From: a virus
Virus record (IMG/VR): IMGVR_UViG_3300024262_006558
Location: 1-64,000 of that record
Strand: one strand, 5' to 3'
DNA length: 64,000 nt
A program made the translations under genes and the position numbers. How positions within the stretch are numbered: position 1 is the stretch's first letter; each line of letters starts with the position of its first letter. The notes under the pieces are model-generated. The model was given only the letters and a program-made list of their open reading frames with translations. It was not told the DNA's origin and did not search any database. This document shows, one piece after another, positions 26,701 through 36,449 of the stretch.

Positions 26701-28563
26701 AAACCCTTCTCCACTATTTAATAACGCTCTATCCCAAAAAAGACAAAAATCTTTTAATTGCAATCTTTCTTCAGCAGGCATTCCTAATATCAAAGCATCG
26801 CTTATATTTTCAAAATCTGCATTAGCCAAATCAGAAATATCATCAACCCCATCCCTGTCGAAACCAAATGCTCCATTTTGAAAATCGCCAGGCAAATTCG
26901 GATCAGAGCTTCTAGTTACATAAGCAGCTATACCAGATCTTTCTAAAATATTTGATGCCACACTAGTATAATAAGGCTTATATGGATTGCTTTGTAAAAT
27001 TTCAAGATTACTAATTCTGTTTTTTAAATCGTTTTGATCTTGCGCGTTACTTTCGTTAACAATGGATTGATTCTCTGCAATACCTTCTGATACGGCTTTA
27101 ATAAAATCATCAACAAACCTAAGCTCATTATCTTCTATCCCAACTCCTGTTGCTGGTATTTCTTTACCAGAATCTTTAGGATCAAGCTCCATAGGAAAAT
27201 TCAATCCTATCAATCTATTTTGCCCAGTTCTAGTATCCTGATTATTTTCATAACCTTTAATTCCTTCTTCTAGAATTCTCCCTAAAATATAGCCAGCATC
27301 TCCAGCTGTCCTGCTAAACACTTCACCTATAGTTAATTGCTCTAGTTTACTTTCATTAGCCTCAAATATGCTTTGCTGTATAGCTTTCTCAACTAAAGAA
27401 AGATTATCACCTATAGCCTTAAGTCTTATTTTGTAGGCGTCATTGAAGTCGGTTTGGTAACCGTCTACAGTTTCACCATCTTTAGACGCGGCAGCTTTTT
27501 TAGCTGCATCTTTCATCTCTTGTGGAGAACTATTGCTTGTGGCCCCTGGGTTTTTTAAACCCATCTTTTGTTTAAATGCTTCATAAGAAGTAGCTCCATT
27601 GTCAGCTAGCACTCTTGAAACCTCACCGTTAAATTTACTCTTAAGTATAATAAACCTATTTAGAGTGGATATATCACTAGATCTTGATGCAAAGTTTTTC
27701 AATTCTTTTTCAGTCAGCCCTAAGTCATTATCCCCAGTCCCAGCTGTTGGTAATTGTATTTTAGTAAACTTAGTTGTCCCTGTCGTGCCATCTATTTGCC
27801 CCGCTGTAATAATATTATTATTTACTTTCCCGTCTATTGTGTCGCCGAAATTAACTAATTTACTAATAATTATAGCTCCTAACGCATTAGTTTTTAATCC
27901 AGCTAACGTGTTCTGAATCTCATCATACTCTTTGGTTACTTGTTTAGATTTAACGTCAACCTGCTTACCTATCTTAATTAGATCATACAAGGTTTGAGCT
28001 TTAGTAGATTTCTCAATGAAATCACTACTAAAGCTGTTAGTTTTATCTACACCGCTATCTAGTAGCCCAGCTTCTTTCTTTAACCTTTTTACAGCTAAAA
28101 GATATAAAAGTGGCATATCAGCAAAGAATCCCCATTGGTTTGGTACAAAACTAGTTTTTATCTCATAACTATTATCCGATGGATCATAGTTAACATTATA
28201 CTTTTTAAGATTTAATATCCAAGTAACTGGTTGCCCAAGATACCCTTTAAATGTAAAAAAGAACTTTGGAGGAGGCCAGTTAAACAGTACTCCATAGTTA
28301 AGCTCGCTACCCTCCCTCTCTTGATCAAATATTGTATTTCCATACAGATCTTTGAATGTTATTTCTACTATTGGTTGCAAAGATGGATTTACCTCTACAG
28401 AAATATCAGTTATCCCAAATCCTACACCTTCTCTCATCAATTCGAATCTGAATGATTTCTTTCCAGTGAAGTCGATTGCGGTATTGTTGACGCACGTTTC
28501 TAATCGGACTTGAAAATTCAAATCCTGAACGTCAAATAAGTCAGGTTTTATTGGCTTTGGCAT
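23719..28563 (-). CDS. Baseplate hub/tail lysin with C-terminal M15 D,D-peptidase
   Basis: 1614 residues. The N-terminal part (LETCVNNTAIDF, then FRFELMREGVGFGITDISVEV) and the long polar middle look like a structural tail-hub protein. The last 160 residues are a LAS/M15 (VanY-type) peptidase: zinc ligands in SVHGLGLAVD (H and D) and the WHWEY segment with the third His. Such a domain would cut peptidoglycan stem peptides locally during DNA injection. It is followed by a LysM-like baseplate gene and the repeat protein, a consistent baseplate block. Which residues form the hub cannot be told from sequence alone. Confidence 0.85.
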   Translation of the reverse strand: MPKPIKPDLFDVQDLNFQVRLETCVNNTAIDFTGKKSFRFELMREGVGFGITDISVEVNPSLQPIVEITFKDLYGNTIFDQEREGSELNYGVLFNWPPPKFFFTFKGYLGQPVTWILNLKKYNVNYDPSDNSYEIKTSFVPNQWGFFADMPLLYLLAVKRLKKEAGLLDSGVDKTNSFSSDFIEKSTKAQTLYDLIKIGKQVDVKSKQVTKEYDEIQNTLAGLKTNALGAIIISKLVNFGDTIDGKVNNNIITAGQIDGTTGTTKFTKIQLPTAGTGDNDLGLTEKELKNFASRSSDISTLNRFIILKSKFNGEVSRVLADNGATSYEAFKQKMGLKNPGATSNSSPQEMKDAAKKAAASKDGETVDGYQTDFNDAYKIRLKAIGDNLSLVEKAIQQSIFEANESKLEQLTIGEVFSRTAGDAGYILGRILEEGIKGYENNQDTRTGQNRLIGLNFPMELDPKDSGKEIPATGVGIEDNELRFVDDFIKAVSEGIAENQSIVNESNAQDQNDLKNRISNLEILQSNPYKPYYTSVASNILERSGIAAYVTRSSDPNLPGDFQNGAFGFDRDGVDDISDLANADFENISDALILGMPAEERLQLKDFCLFWDRALLNSGEGFRNQNPETEDEQPEALNSSGNPILMHDKPGSALSDDILNFRVFLNPDDAIDPFALGADLSRSKTVKEFLDSVCRSLLKLNNGDLIDKAGWAGDAYVLNRMRNNSVPYINGTVNNTYYLMVFEGADAISARDKKNSPTDLQFSNKDPDERKFFDAGLAETIYGVTSVEQYFSSGSDNEEAGRITTFNEYVDKNQVFSYTSLKDNEDDLGISSNAQLQNDILTTGIYFDKDTRFPITITTAGGGQNIVTSRELTESEKDNYRTDDNTGFILFGNLSEDDQSRVTNLSNFDILNNGAAGASGSFDIFQINEEDLLWKKKIVQNPTDNETEISAEGLAYTVYQHTNDVNSDSARTLVFGPFIRDSISESGALPSSSTDSFNSGRNQRVFLKIFCRNLLQKLNRIEEEQKQIIGNILGKAEEQKDVIYKQFHLLFSQWNALAFEDQEEMDGSSPLCTPVIDGNGLADRLEKMLSNREDVLSPQDVLSSDPSEAELEEAQPIIDASENQGAQSSPPNGTFRYDFPLNALNNAQVEVSKSIISIDPLYKIKANTTVLNVIQQICTKNNFIFIPIPGNANYRDIKDIYKPNPEQAKITVRNYFHVLFAPTPERRVFSNGKNALQNSVPDPENINVPALLVEFGSPDNQIIKSVSVGTDENKATAESIVNLQRLVDNENQNKTVTTNCSMLSVLEGRSYKARVETLGNAQIYPMQYFFINKTPLFGGLYQIMKVKHTIRSNDFSTSYEGIKIVQTSENYGGVKPITINTLRGIKVFEPQAGTTPGEQTNINSYYNDDAERILTLDNNAPSEAKTTMKTVRNGNIPEDQLTRSEILAKNLSGDKPYLVNAAAKSFDSMISAFNKATFIGKQNIIFTDGYRSLVRQTALKKKYGKYAASPGTSVHGLGLAVDMFWGVKTKTGKSYADRPVGYKHPNYQWFHKNAWKFGWHNPPKLHDDAGSIDEFWHWEYNGKKIKPNRLPTRYSSPWNKQKDVSIIKRYGGYFK

Positions 28564-28611
28564 TAGAATGTTTTAATGAAAATATATACAAACAAGATAT
28601 TATTGTAAATA

Positions 28612-28923
28612 CTACTGTAGATCTTCCCTATTTCTACCTATACTTATTTTTTTTACTACTTCTTCCTGAACATCTTTTAATGGAAAAGGCACTCTAATAA
28701 TAGTATTGTCTGGAATGTCGAACTCAATAAAATATTCAGGATTAGCCCACATTATTATCTTACTGCAAGTTGCATCATCATAAATATTTTCAGCAATCCT
28801 ATCTAATCTAGTTTTATCGCTATTGTACTCTACAAACTTATCTGTAGATCTTTGTTTAATTTTAAAAGGAGGGAAAGCTTTTAATTTCATCCCATCTCTT
28901 AATAAAGCTGCAAAATCAATCAT
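28612..28923 (-). CDS. Small LysM/gpX-like baseplate protein
   Basis: 103 residues with the pattern R-L-D-R-I-A-x-x-I-Y-D-D, IIMWANPEY, IPDNTIIRVPFPL, as in tail protein X and T4 gp53-like baseplate wedge proteins that carry a LysM-type fold. The position between two very large baseplate genes supports this. The assignment is by pattern. Confidence 0.75.
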   Translation of the reverse strand: MIDFAALLRDGMKLKAFPPFKIKQRSTDKFVEYNSDKTRLDRIAENIYDDATCSKIIMWANPEYFIEFDIPDNTIIRVPFPLKDVQEEVVKKISIGRNREDLQ

Positions 28924-28941
28924 ATCATTAATTATTTAATA

Positions 28942-31900
28942 TTAAGTAGCTGCTCCAGGGGTGGGCTGAGTATCAGGCCTTTGAGCTTGTTTCCCTGCTG
29001 ATGAATCAGGCTTTACTGGCGTCTTCTTGCTAACTGTCTTTTTTCTATCGCTAAAATAACCTCCTACATCATCAGAAAGAAGAGGAGCGCCTCCTCCAGT
29101 TCTATATTCTCCAATAATTTCGAAATTCATCGTAACATTAGCCCACATAGGTTGAGTTTTACCACCATCTAAAGTCCATACAGTATCAGTGTAATCATAC
29201 GATATACTATTTACAATAATATCGTGGTTAAAATACTCTCCTAAATGCATGTGGCAAACTGGTGGTTTAAGGAAAGAAAATCCTGACCCTGTATTTTTAG
29301 AGGGTCTAGTCATTTTTTCCAGGAACTCAATTCTTGTAATAAAATCTACTTTATCTCCAGAAAAATACGCAGGTTGGAAAAGTAGATTTTTCTTCATCTC
29401 ATCTAACCTAGTTACAGTGTTCTCTGGCTTACTATCTATTTTCCCATCTTCCCTATCTCTGTATCCAACATTTGAGTATACATTAGAACCATTTGGGCTT
29501 TCCTCAGAATACCTTACTGACACAGTTCTGTCAAGTTCCCAAATTTTAGAATTTATATTCTTAACTTGAATTCTCTTCTCTGTAACATCAGCTTGTCTAG
29601 AAGCTGTTTCTGGACCACCTACAGAAATGGCTGCATTTAACTCACCTATCTCATTTCTAATAGCTTTTCTTTCAGCGATCAAAGCATCTAGCTGAGCTTT
29701 CTTTTGAGGCCTTGTTGGTTGAGTAAACCTCTTGCCTTCAAAATTGTATTCTATACTTTTTCCAGTTTCGTAATCAACTCCAATATCCACCTTCTGAGCA
29801 AAATCTGTCAATACAAAGAATGACACGCTACCATTTCTAGTGCTATAATTATATGTATACAGAGGTTCTGGTCTACCAACGAAGTTTATAGAATTCCAGT
29901 TTGCGTTACTTGCGTGATTAAACGAAGATACATAAGGAGGGAAAAACATAGATGACATTTTACCATCCCCATTCTGTATTGAATAGTTCTGGAAGAATAA
30001 TGTTAAATTCTCCGCTCCAGATGGAGCGTAAGGATTTGCAATACTATATCTCTGTTTAGAGACTTTTGGAGCCCCATCAGCTTTAACTCCTATTACAAAT
30101 TCTTTTGCAATCTGAGTATCAAAGTTACCTTGCATATCCAGTCCAGAGCCAGCGCTTGAGTTTTTTATTGTATTAACTATTCTCCTTACCCCTCTTCTTC
30201 CTAATTTAAAATCAGCGTCATCAAAAGCGTTCCCTGGAAGAACTTGAGACTGCATTGATAAAGCTGACCCTAACTTACCTGGACTTGGCCTTAATATATC
30301 TTCTGGCTCAGCTTTGAAGTATTTACCTTGATTAGCTGCAATAATCGCTCTAGGGGTGGTGTTGGTTTCCGCTTGAGTTTCTAACCCAATATTACCCAAG
30401 CCTCCAATTGATGCTGTTATCAATTCCTGAACTCCTCCAAAAGTAGTGTTCATTAGAACGTCTCTACCAGATTGGTCTCCAGGAAGTAATTTTTGAAGAT
30501 TAAACGTACTTCTGCTTGAGTTGTACTTTAACATTGCCTCAGTCAAGGATCCTCTTAGGAATTTTCTGTCGGCAGTAATATTAGACTCTGGAAACCTTAT
30601 AGTTTCAGTGGGTTTATCTATTCCTTTAAGAGATATACCAAGATATCCTTGCAAATTATTGCTTTGATTTTTAATGTAGTTTGCGGTAGCTGCTAAAGGC
30701 CCGTTATCACCAATCCTAGCTTGATTCCATAATTCAGATCTACTGTCTTTACCTATTTCATAACTTGGTTGAGCTTGATTTAAAATAGCATCGTTTTTTG
30801 ACACCAATAACTTTCTAAATATAATACCCTGAACCAATACTCTTGATATACCTACAAAAGCACTTGTTCCAAATCCTAATATGTTCACACCCAAAAGACC
30901 ACCACCATTTCTAGATATCATAGTATCTCTAAATGTTGCTGAGTCCTGCTCAAGATCAGTGGTGTGTGGTTTATTTTTTCCTATTAAATCTTCCCTTAAA
31001 GGATCAGAGTTTTCTAAAAGATCAGTGGTTTTAGAAATATTCTTAGAGACGTTTACACCTCTTGAGATTTCTGAATCGCCTAACAAGTCAGTCTCTACAG
31101 GAACATTCTTACTTATAAGATCTTCTCTTAATTGTTGACCAGCAACTAGTAGAGAAGTTTCTTTGCCTACATTTTTTCCTATAAGATCCTCTCTAGGCGC
31201 CTCACTGTCTACTAATAAATTAGTAACCTTTCCCACGTTCTTGCCTATAAGATCTTCTCTAGGATCTTGACTATCAATTAGTAAGTCAGTTACCTTTCCT
31301 ACATTCTTGCTTAAAAGATCTTTTCTAGGAGCCTGGCTATCAGAAAGTAAATCAGTAACTTTCCCTACATTCTTTCCTAACAGATCATTTCTAGTTAGAT
31401 CACTATCCGTTTCCAAATTAGTAACCTTAGCCACAGTCTTCCCTAAAAGATCTTTTCTAGTAGTTGCACTATCCGTTTCTAAGTTTGTCACCTTAGTAAC
31501 AGTCATCCCCAATAGATCTTTTCTAGTAGAAGCGCTATCTGTTTCTAAATTTGTTATCTTAGGATTATTTGCCCCAAGCAAGTCAGTTCTAAATTGATTA
31601 CTATCCGTCTCTAGATTTGTTACCTTAGAGCTATTTGCTCCAAGTAAATCAGTTCTAAATTGATTGCTATCCACCTCTAAATTGGAAGCTTTAACCACGG
31701 TCATCCCTAATAGATCTTTCCTAGTCTGAGCGCTATCCGTCTCTAAATTAGTGATCTTAGGATTATTCTTCCCAACTAGATCTTTCCTAGTCGCATCACT
31801 ATCTCTCTCTAAGCTAGTAACTTTGGGATTATTCATCCCTAAGAGATCTTTTCTAAATATTTCAGAATCTTTTTCAAGATCAGATTCAACTACAATATTC

Positions 31901-33030
31901 TTACTTAATAAATTCTTTCTTGCTTCAGCAAAGAAAGTTAATAGATCAGTTGTTTCAACCTTACTTCTTCCTATGAGATCTTTTCTTACTCCAGCAAATA
32001 AACTGTCTAGAGTTTCGGTTCTTATTTCAACTTTTTTCCCTACGTTGTTTTGACGTATTGAATCAGAGTCAGTTAATAAATCTGTTACACTCCCCGTGTT
32101 GCGAGCTACAGAATCCTTTCTAATAACATCAGAGGAAGTAAGTAGATCAGTTGTCGGAGAAACGTTAGCCGATATTAAAGCAGCTCTAAAAGCCGCTGAT
32201 ACATCCTCTAGGGAAATGGTGCTTGTTTTATTCTTGCTCAAGAGAGCGTCTCTAGTTTTAGAGAAAAATGTCTCAAGATCAGTGGAGCTAACAATATTTT
32301 TTGAAGTTGAATCTTTTCTAAAAACCTCAGAGTCTTTTAACAGATCTGTTTGATCAGACATCCCTTTTGAAAGGTTGTTTTTCCTGTATGCTTCAGAGTC
32401 TAATTCAAGATTGCTAGTTTCAGATACCCCTTTTGAAAGATTATTTATCCTGTATGCTTCAGAGTCAGTTTCAAGATTTGTTTCTTTTACAGAATTTTTG
32501 GCAACATTAGCGATTCTTATACCTTCAGAGTCGTCAGCTAAATCCCTCCCAGGAACATCTACAGTATTCTTAGAAACAGCGTTTCTTCTTAAAGTTTCAG
32601 ATGAAGTAAGTAAATCGGAAGAGTTCTCTACATTTTTAGATAAAAGAGTTTCACGGACTTGACGAGACTTATCTAATAAGTCACTCAATTCTTTGTTTAT
32701 CTTTAGTCTAGCTTCAAGTCCTTTTCTTATGTCTTCAGAGCTTCTTAATAAATCAGTTTCCTTAGAAACGTTTTTAGAAAGCAATAAATCTCTTATAGCC
32801 TTTGACCCTGCATCTAAATCTTTTGAAAATAGGTTTGGTTTATTTTTTGAAAGTAGATGCTCTCTAGTTCTTGGATAAGCAACATCATACACATTTTCAG
32901 GACGTACAACATTCTTAGCTAGAAGCTTTGCTCTAGTTTCATCAGCAAATTCCCCATAGAATCTTTTAATTCTACGTTCTATTCGCTCTTGCTCATCGTG
33001 TTCATCGAAAAATGGTCCAAGGTCAGACAT
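28942..33030 (-). CDS. Tail/baseplate protein with about 31 tandem 22-residue repeats
   Basis: 1362 residues. Residues about 28-708 are a run of about 31 degenerate 22-residue units of the form K-V-T-N-L-E-T-D-S-x-x-x-R-K-D-L-L-G-K-N-x-x. The remaining 650 residues are non-repetitive, with a beta-rich region near the C-terminus (FQNYSIQNGDGKMSSMFFPP, then MWANVTMNFEIIGEYR) typical of tail-tube or baseplate domains, and a charged helix in between. A late-type box stands 15 bases upstream. By position (tape measure upstream, hub downstream) it is a virion protein; no homologue recognised. Confidence 0.85.
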   Translation of the reverse strand: MSDLGPFFDEHDEQERIERRIKRFYGEFADETRAKLLAKNVVRPENVYDVAYPRTREHLLSKNKPNLFSKDLDAGSKAIRDLLLSKNVSKETDLLRSSEDIRKGLEARLKINKELSDLLDKSRQVRETLLSKNVENSSDLLTSSETLRRNAVSKNTVDVPGRDLADDSEGIRIANVAKNSVKETNLETDSEAYRINNLSKGVSETSNLELDSEAYRKNNLSKGMSDQTDLLKDSEVFRKDSTSKNIVSSTDLETFFSKTRDALLSKNKTSTISLEDVSAAFRAALISANVSPTTDLLTSSDVIRKDSVARNTGSVTDLLTDSDSIRQNNVGKKVEIRTETLDSLFAGVRKDLIGRSKVETTDLLTFFAEARKNLLSKNIVVESDLEKDSEIFRKDLLGMNNPKVTSLERDSDATRKDLVGKNNPKITNLETDSAQTRKDLLGMTVVKASNLEVDSNQFRTDLLGANSSKVTNLETDSNQFRTDLLGANNPKITNLETDSASTRKDLLGMTVTKVTNLETDSATTRKDLLGKTVAKVTNLETDSDLTRNDLLGKNVGKVTDLLSDSQAPRKDLLSKNVGKVTDLLIDSQDPREDLIGKNVGKVTNLLVDSEAPREDLIGKNVGKETSLLVAGQQLREDLISKNVPVETDLLGDSEISRGVNVSKNISKTTDLLENSDPLREDLIGKNKPHTTDLEQDSATFRDTMISRNGGGLLGVNILGFGTSAFVGISRVLVQGIIFRKLLVSKNDAILNQAQPSYEIGKDSRSELWNQARIGDNGPLAATANYIKNQSNNLQGYLGISLKGIDKPTETIRFPESNITADRKFLRGSLTEAMLKYNSSRSTFNLQKLLPGDQSGRDVLMNTTFGGVQELITASIGGLGNIGLETQAETNTTPRAIIAANQGKYFKAEPEDILRPSPGKLGSALSMQSQVLPGNAFDDADFKLGRRGVRRIVNTIKNSSAGSGLDMQGNFDTQIAKEFVIGVKADGAPKVSKQRYSIANPYAPSGAENLTLFFQNYSIQNGDGKMSSMFFPPYVSSFNHASNANWNSINFVGRPEPLYTYNYSTRNGSVSFFVLTDFAQKVDIGVDYETGKSIEYNFEGKRFTQPTRPQKKAQLDALIAERKAIRNEIGELNAAISVGGPETASRQADVTEKRIQVKNINSKIWELDRTVSVRYSEESPNGSNVYSNVGYRDREDGKIDSKPENTVTRLDEMKKNLLFQPAYFSGDKVDFITRIEFLEKMTRPSKNTGSGFSFLKPPVCHMHLGEYFNHDIIVNSISYDYTDTVWTLDGGKTQPMWANVTMNFEIIGEYRTGGGAPLLSDDVGGYFSDRKKTVSKKTPVKPDSSAGKQAQRPDTQPTPGAAT
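30905..32945 (-). repeat. Degenerate 66-bp tandem repeat (about 31 copies), coding
   Basis: Encodes the 22-residue units above. The best conserved block is about 31150-31860, where neighbouring copies share most bases; copies at the ends have diverged. Confidence 0.85.
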
Positions 33031-33045
33031 GTATTATGTTTTTAT

Positions 33046-33053
33046 TATAAATA
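33046..33053 (-). promoter_or_regulatory. TATTTATA box, candidate late promoter
   Basis: TATTTATA on the minus strand, 15 bases before the ATG at 33030 of the repeat protein. Confidence 0.55.
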
Positions 33054-33081
33054 ACTGGACAAAAATTTTAAAAGACTTGTT

Positions 33082-36000
33082 TTAAGTAACAAGATCGTTA
33101 TCATCAACAATAAATTGTTGTATATCTCTACCGTTCAACTTAAGATCGACTGTAATTGTTCTATTACCTCCACCTCCTCCAGATTTACCTCCTGAGCCCA
33201 AACTTCCAGATAACTCTTGCATCGCTGTCGCAATAGTCCCCATTGCGGCAGCATTCGCTAACCCCTCAGAAACATCAGCAAACTCTTCTAATCTATCCAT
33301 ATCAAGAGCTGCAACCGCAGTATTAAGCCTTTCTATACCTTCAGAGAAACGATCCATGCCATCGGCAGCTATTACCATGAAATCAGCCAATGGCTCCATT
33401 ACAGCGGCTAATCCAGACAACATGCCAACCATAGTAATTAAACCAAGTATAGCAACTGGGTTTAAGAACCCCATTGCGGCTACAGAAAACCCAAGTAAAC
33501 CTGGGACTGCTGATAACAAAGCATCTCCCATTTGAGAAAAGCCTCCCCAGTTTATATTAGCAAGAGATTTAAACGCATCAGCAGCAAGCAATAACCCGCC
33601 CGCCGCAGCAGCTAATGATGCTCCGACAAGAATCAACGTACCAGCTCCTAATAACAAGAATACTAATTGTGGACCCATAAGTAAAGCTCCAAGACCCATT
33701 AATGCAAGCACTGATAAAGCCATAATCCCAATACCCATTAGAACGCTGCCCCAGTCTATATCAGTCATCATTTGCATTGCAAACGCAAATGGTATTAAGG
33801 ATGCTCCAACTAAAACCATAGCCAGCGCTCCTTTTAATAAACTTCCCATATCCACGGCGCTCATCAGTTTAGATAAAGCAACAATAGACCCTCCTAATAC
33901 TATTAAAGATAAAGACGCCATTGCTAGTTGCGGTAGAGCCTCAAATCCTCCCATAGTGCTCATAGCCATACCAAAAGCGGCTACACCCACACTGATACCT
34001 ACAAGCGAAGCAGTTACCTTAAGAATGTCTTTCATTTTTACTCCACCAAAAGCTTTTATTCCATTTGCTAAACTCCCAAGAAATCCGCCACCTTTACCTT
34101 TTGGCATTTTTTTACTTAATTTATCAGAGCTTTCAGTTATTCCGCCAAGAGCCCCGCTTCCACCGCCTGCAATTTTACTAACCCCTCCTTTTACAGCTGA
34201 AGCTATAAATTGCCCGATTGATGATTTAAATATAAACGCGGCAGCCATTAACCCGCCTACTATCATTTTTCCCCACCCTGGCAGCTTATTAATCCCTTGA
34301 TTAAGAACGCCTAATACTTTAGCAAGCGTCTCTATAAAAGGTTGAAAAATTGTAAATGTATTTATTAGTGTATTAACTAAGGCTGTCCAAGAATCCTGTA
34401 AAGACTTATTTTCCATAGCTTGCGTTTCTAAATCTTTAGCTCTAGCTACTCTATCTTCTGTTAATTTTTTAATCTCATCTGGGCCCAGCATAGAAAGATC
34501 TCTACCATCTAAAATATCAGCAAGATCTGAATCAGCCTTAATTTGAACTTTGCCGTCTTTAAATTCCGTCATATCGGCGATCATAGCTTTCGCATCTTCA
34601 CCTCCTTCAAATTCAAACATACTCTCAGGGAATATATCTAGCTTAGCATTATCTTGAGCTGTCTTAGTAAACATGTTTTGAAGATCAGTAAGCTGCATAC
34701 CTGTAGCATCCGCTACAATTCTAAGCCTGTCAGAATCTACTGGGTCGAATTTCATTTCCCCAGTCTTTTCATCAAACTCCCCTATGTCACCACCCATTTG
34801 CTTCAATAGCTTTTGCATTTCTTCAGGACCCTTACGAGCGGCTGAAAGTAAATCCATTGGGTTTATGTTTGCGAAAGAACCTGCAGCCAATTGTAATTCA
34901 GCAGCCATCTCCATAGACCCTTCAATACTCCTAGCTCTTTCAGCTACATTGAAAATACTGTCTACGTTAATTCTCATTCTTTCAGCTTGAGCCGTCATTC
35001 TAGCTAAACTTTCTTCTCCTCCTTGGAATCCGAACTCACGCATCTTTTTGATGTTTCTTTCCATTCCTTCCAACACCCTCTTTGTGCTAACTCCTAATAA
35101 TTTAGCGTTAACATTAGCTGTTTTAAAGGCTCCTTCTACCCTTTCGGAATCAGCTCCCATATTTATAAGATCTCCAGCTAAACCCGCCATAGTCTCAGAG
35201 CTTGCTCCAGTAGCTTTTTGAACCGCTGCCATAGAGTCAGCCATTTGAATCAACGTCCCTTTATCTACGCTCCTAATCTCCTCAGAAAGAGACCCCATAA
35301 GCTGAACCGTCTCACCAACACTCATTCCAAACTCAGCGGTTTTCATAGTAAGGTCTGTCATCGCCGCAGCGCCTTCCATCCCTACACCTTTAAACATGAT
35401 GCCAAAATTTTTCTGAGCATCAGATATAGCTTGATCGAATTCGAACATTCTATCAATACCTTTTCTTTTAATATTTTTACCTAAAGCTTCCATCCCTTTA
35501 CTAAGGCTGAAAATTTCTTTAGTGCTTTTTTGAGCTTCGGCTACAAATTCTTTTTGACCCTCAACCATATTAGACATATTGCCAGCAATACTCATGGTTT
35601 CAACATCCATTTTTCCAAACAGATTCAAAGCAACCGCAGCATCATCTCCATATTTTTCTACAAACTTAGAAATCTCACCTTTAGCTATTGCTATAGCTAA
35701 ATCCTTTCTAAGTGTTTCATCAGCAATATTAAGTAGCTCACCATGCTCTTTGGTGATACTAGCCATTTCCTTATCTATACTTTTGTAGGCATCAAGTTGA
35801 TCCTCTGTTTTTTCAAGTATTTGTTTTAAGGTATCTTTATTTAGATCAGTTAAATCATCTTTATAATGATCCCAATCTTTCATTATTTCCTTAGTCTCTT
35901 TTTGAAAATCTACTAAGGACATGTCCTCAATAGATCTACCCACTTTAGTTTCCATTAAATTTGAAAACTCCTTCATGGATCCAGCATTAAGCTGAGACAT

Positions 36001-36363
36001 GCTAGAAGCCAAGTCTTTCACCCCTTTAGAAAGATCCCATTTAGCTAGTGATGCAAAATCCTTTTGCAAGCCCTCAGTTTTGTTTAAAAAACTTTTATCA
36101 AGCTCTTCTCCAACCGTTTTAAGCCCGTCTCTAATTTCCGTAAGATGATTTGCAATGTTTGTGAGGTCTGCAGGGGTCTTTTTAACTTTATCAAAAAATT
36201 CAGCCCCAGATATGTTCATGATATTATTGGAAATAGCATCCCACGTATCTCTAGTGCCATCAGTGAGACGTTTCATCTCTTTCTGGTTGTTCAAGATATT
36301 ATTTGTTGCATTTAAAGCTTGTTGATAAGCTTTTGGGTCAAAATTTCCTGGAGCGTCAGCCAT
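33082..36363 (-). CDS. Tail tape measure protein
   Basis: 1093 residues. The N-terminal 600 residues are helical and coiled-coil rich (KEMKRLTDGTRDTWDAI, then many K/E/D heptads). The section from about 690 to 1000 holds several hydrophobic segments (MIVGGLMAAAFIF, VGISVGVAAFGMAMSTMGG, LMGLGALLMGPQLVFLLLGA), as expected of a tape measure that is ejected and inserts in the membrane. The C-terminus has a glycine linker (GSGGKSGGGGG) and a short strand-rich end. A late box lies 16 bases upstream. Confidence 0.85.
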   Translation of the reverse strand: MADAPGNFDPKAYQQALNATNNILNNQKEMKRLTDGTRDTWDAISNNIMNISGAEFFDKVKKTPADLTNIANHLTEIRDGLKTVGEELDKSFLNKTEGLQKDFASLAKWDLSKGVKDLASSMSQLNAGSMKEFSNLMETKVGRSIEDMSLVDFQKETKEIMKDWDHYKDDLTDLNKDTLKQILEKTEDQLDAYKSIDKEMASITKEHGELLNIADETLRKDLAIAIAKGEISKFVEKYGDDAAVALNLFGKMDVETMSIAGNMSNMVEGQKEFVAEAQKSTKEIFSLSKGMEALGKNIKRKGIDRMFEFDQAISDAQKNFGIMFKGVGMEGAAAMTDLTMKTAEFGMSVGETVQLMGSLSEEIRSVDKGTLIQMADSMAAVQKATGASSETMAGLAGDLINMGADSERVEGAFKTANVNAKLLGVSTKRVLEGMERNIKKMREFGFQGGEESLARMTAQAERMRINVDSIFNVAERARSIEGSMEMAAELQLAAGSFANINPMDLLSAARKGPEEMQKLLKQMGGDIGEFDEKTGEMKFDPVDSDRLRIVADATGMQLTDLQNMFTKTAQDNAKLDIFPESMFEFEGGEDAKAMIADMTEFKDGKVQIKADSDLADILDGRDLSMLGPDEIKKLTEDRVARAKDLETQAMENKSLQDSWTALVNTLINTFTIFQPFIETLAKVLGVLNQGINKLPGWGKMIVGGLMAAAFIFKSSIGQFIASAVKGGVSKIAGGGSGALGGITESSDKLSKKMPKGKGGGFLGSLANGIKAFGGVKMKDILKVTASLVGISVGVAAFGMAMSTMGGFEALPQLAMASLSLIVLGGSIVALSKLMSAVDMGSLLKGALAMVLVGASLIPFAFAMQMMTDIDWGSVLMGIGIMALSVLALMGLGALLMGPQLVFLLLGAGTLILVGASLAAAAGGLLLAADAFKSLANINWGGFSQMGDALLSAVPGLLGFSVAAMGFLNPVAILGLITMVGMLSGLAAVMEPLADFMVIAADGMDRFSEGIERLNTAVAALDMDRLEEFADVSEGLANAAAMGTIATAMQELSGSLGSGGKSGGGGGNRTITVDLKLNGRDIQQFIVDDNDLVT

Positions 36364-36379
36364 TTATAAATCATTTTTT

Positions 36380-36387
36380 TATAAATA
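36380..36387 (-). promoter_or_regulatory. TATTTATA box, candidate late promoter
   Basis: TATTTATA on the minus strand, 16 bases before the ATG at 36363 of the tape measure gene. Confidence 0.55.
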
Positions 36388-36395
36388 GATGATAA

Positions 36396-36427
36396 TAAAA
36401 AAAGACCCCTATTATAAAGGGGTCTTT
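36396..36427 (-). terminator. Terminator after the 214-residue membrane protein
   Basis: A perfect 10-bp stem (36401-36410 with 36418-36427), 7-base loop, T-run on the minus strand. It stands directly before the tape measure's late box, so the tape measure has its own promoter. Confidence 0.85.
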
Positions 36428-36449
36428 GGCACTCGTGAAACTAAAATTA

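Noticed and set aside
30905-32945. 66-bp repeats considered as a CRISPR array or noncoding satellite
   Set aside because: Copies are contiguous without spacers, keep the reading frame and vary mostly at protein-tolerated positions; they encode a 22-residue unit.
28942-33030. Plus-strand open frames in this and other large minus-strand genes
   Set aside because: They are antisense shadows of repeats and conserved domains; none has an upstream signal or a recognisable product.
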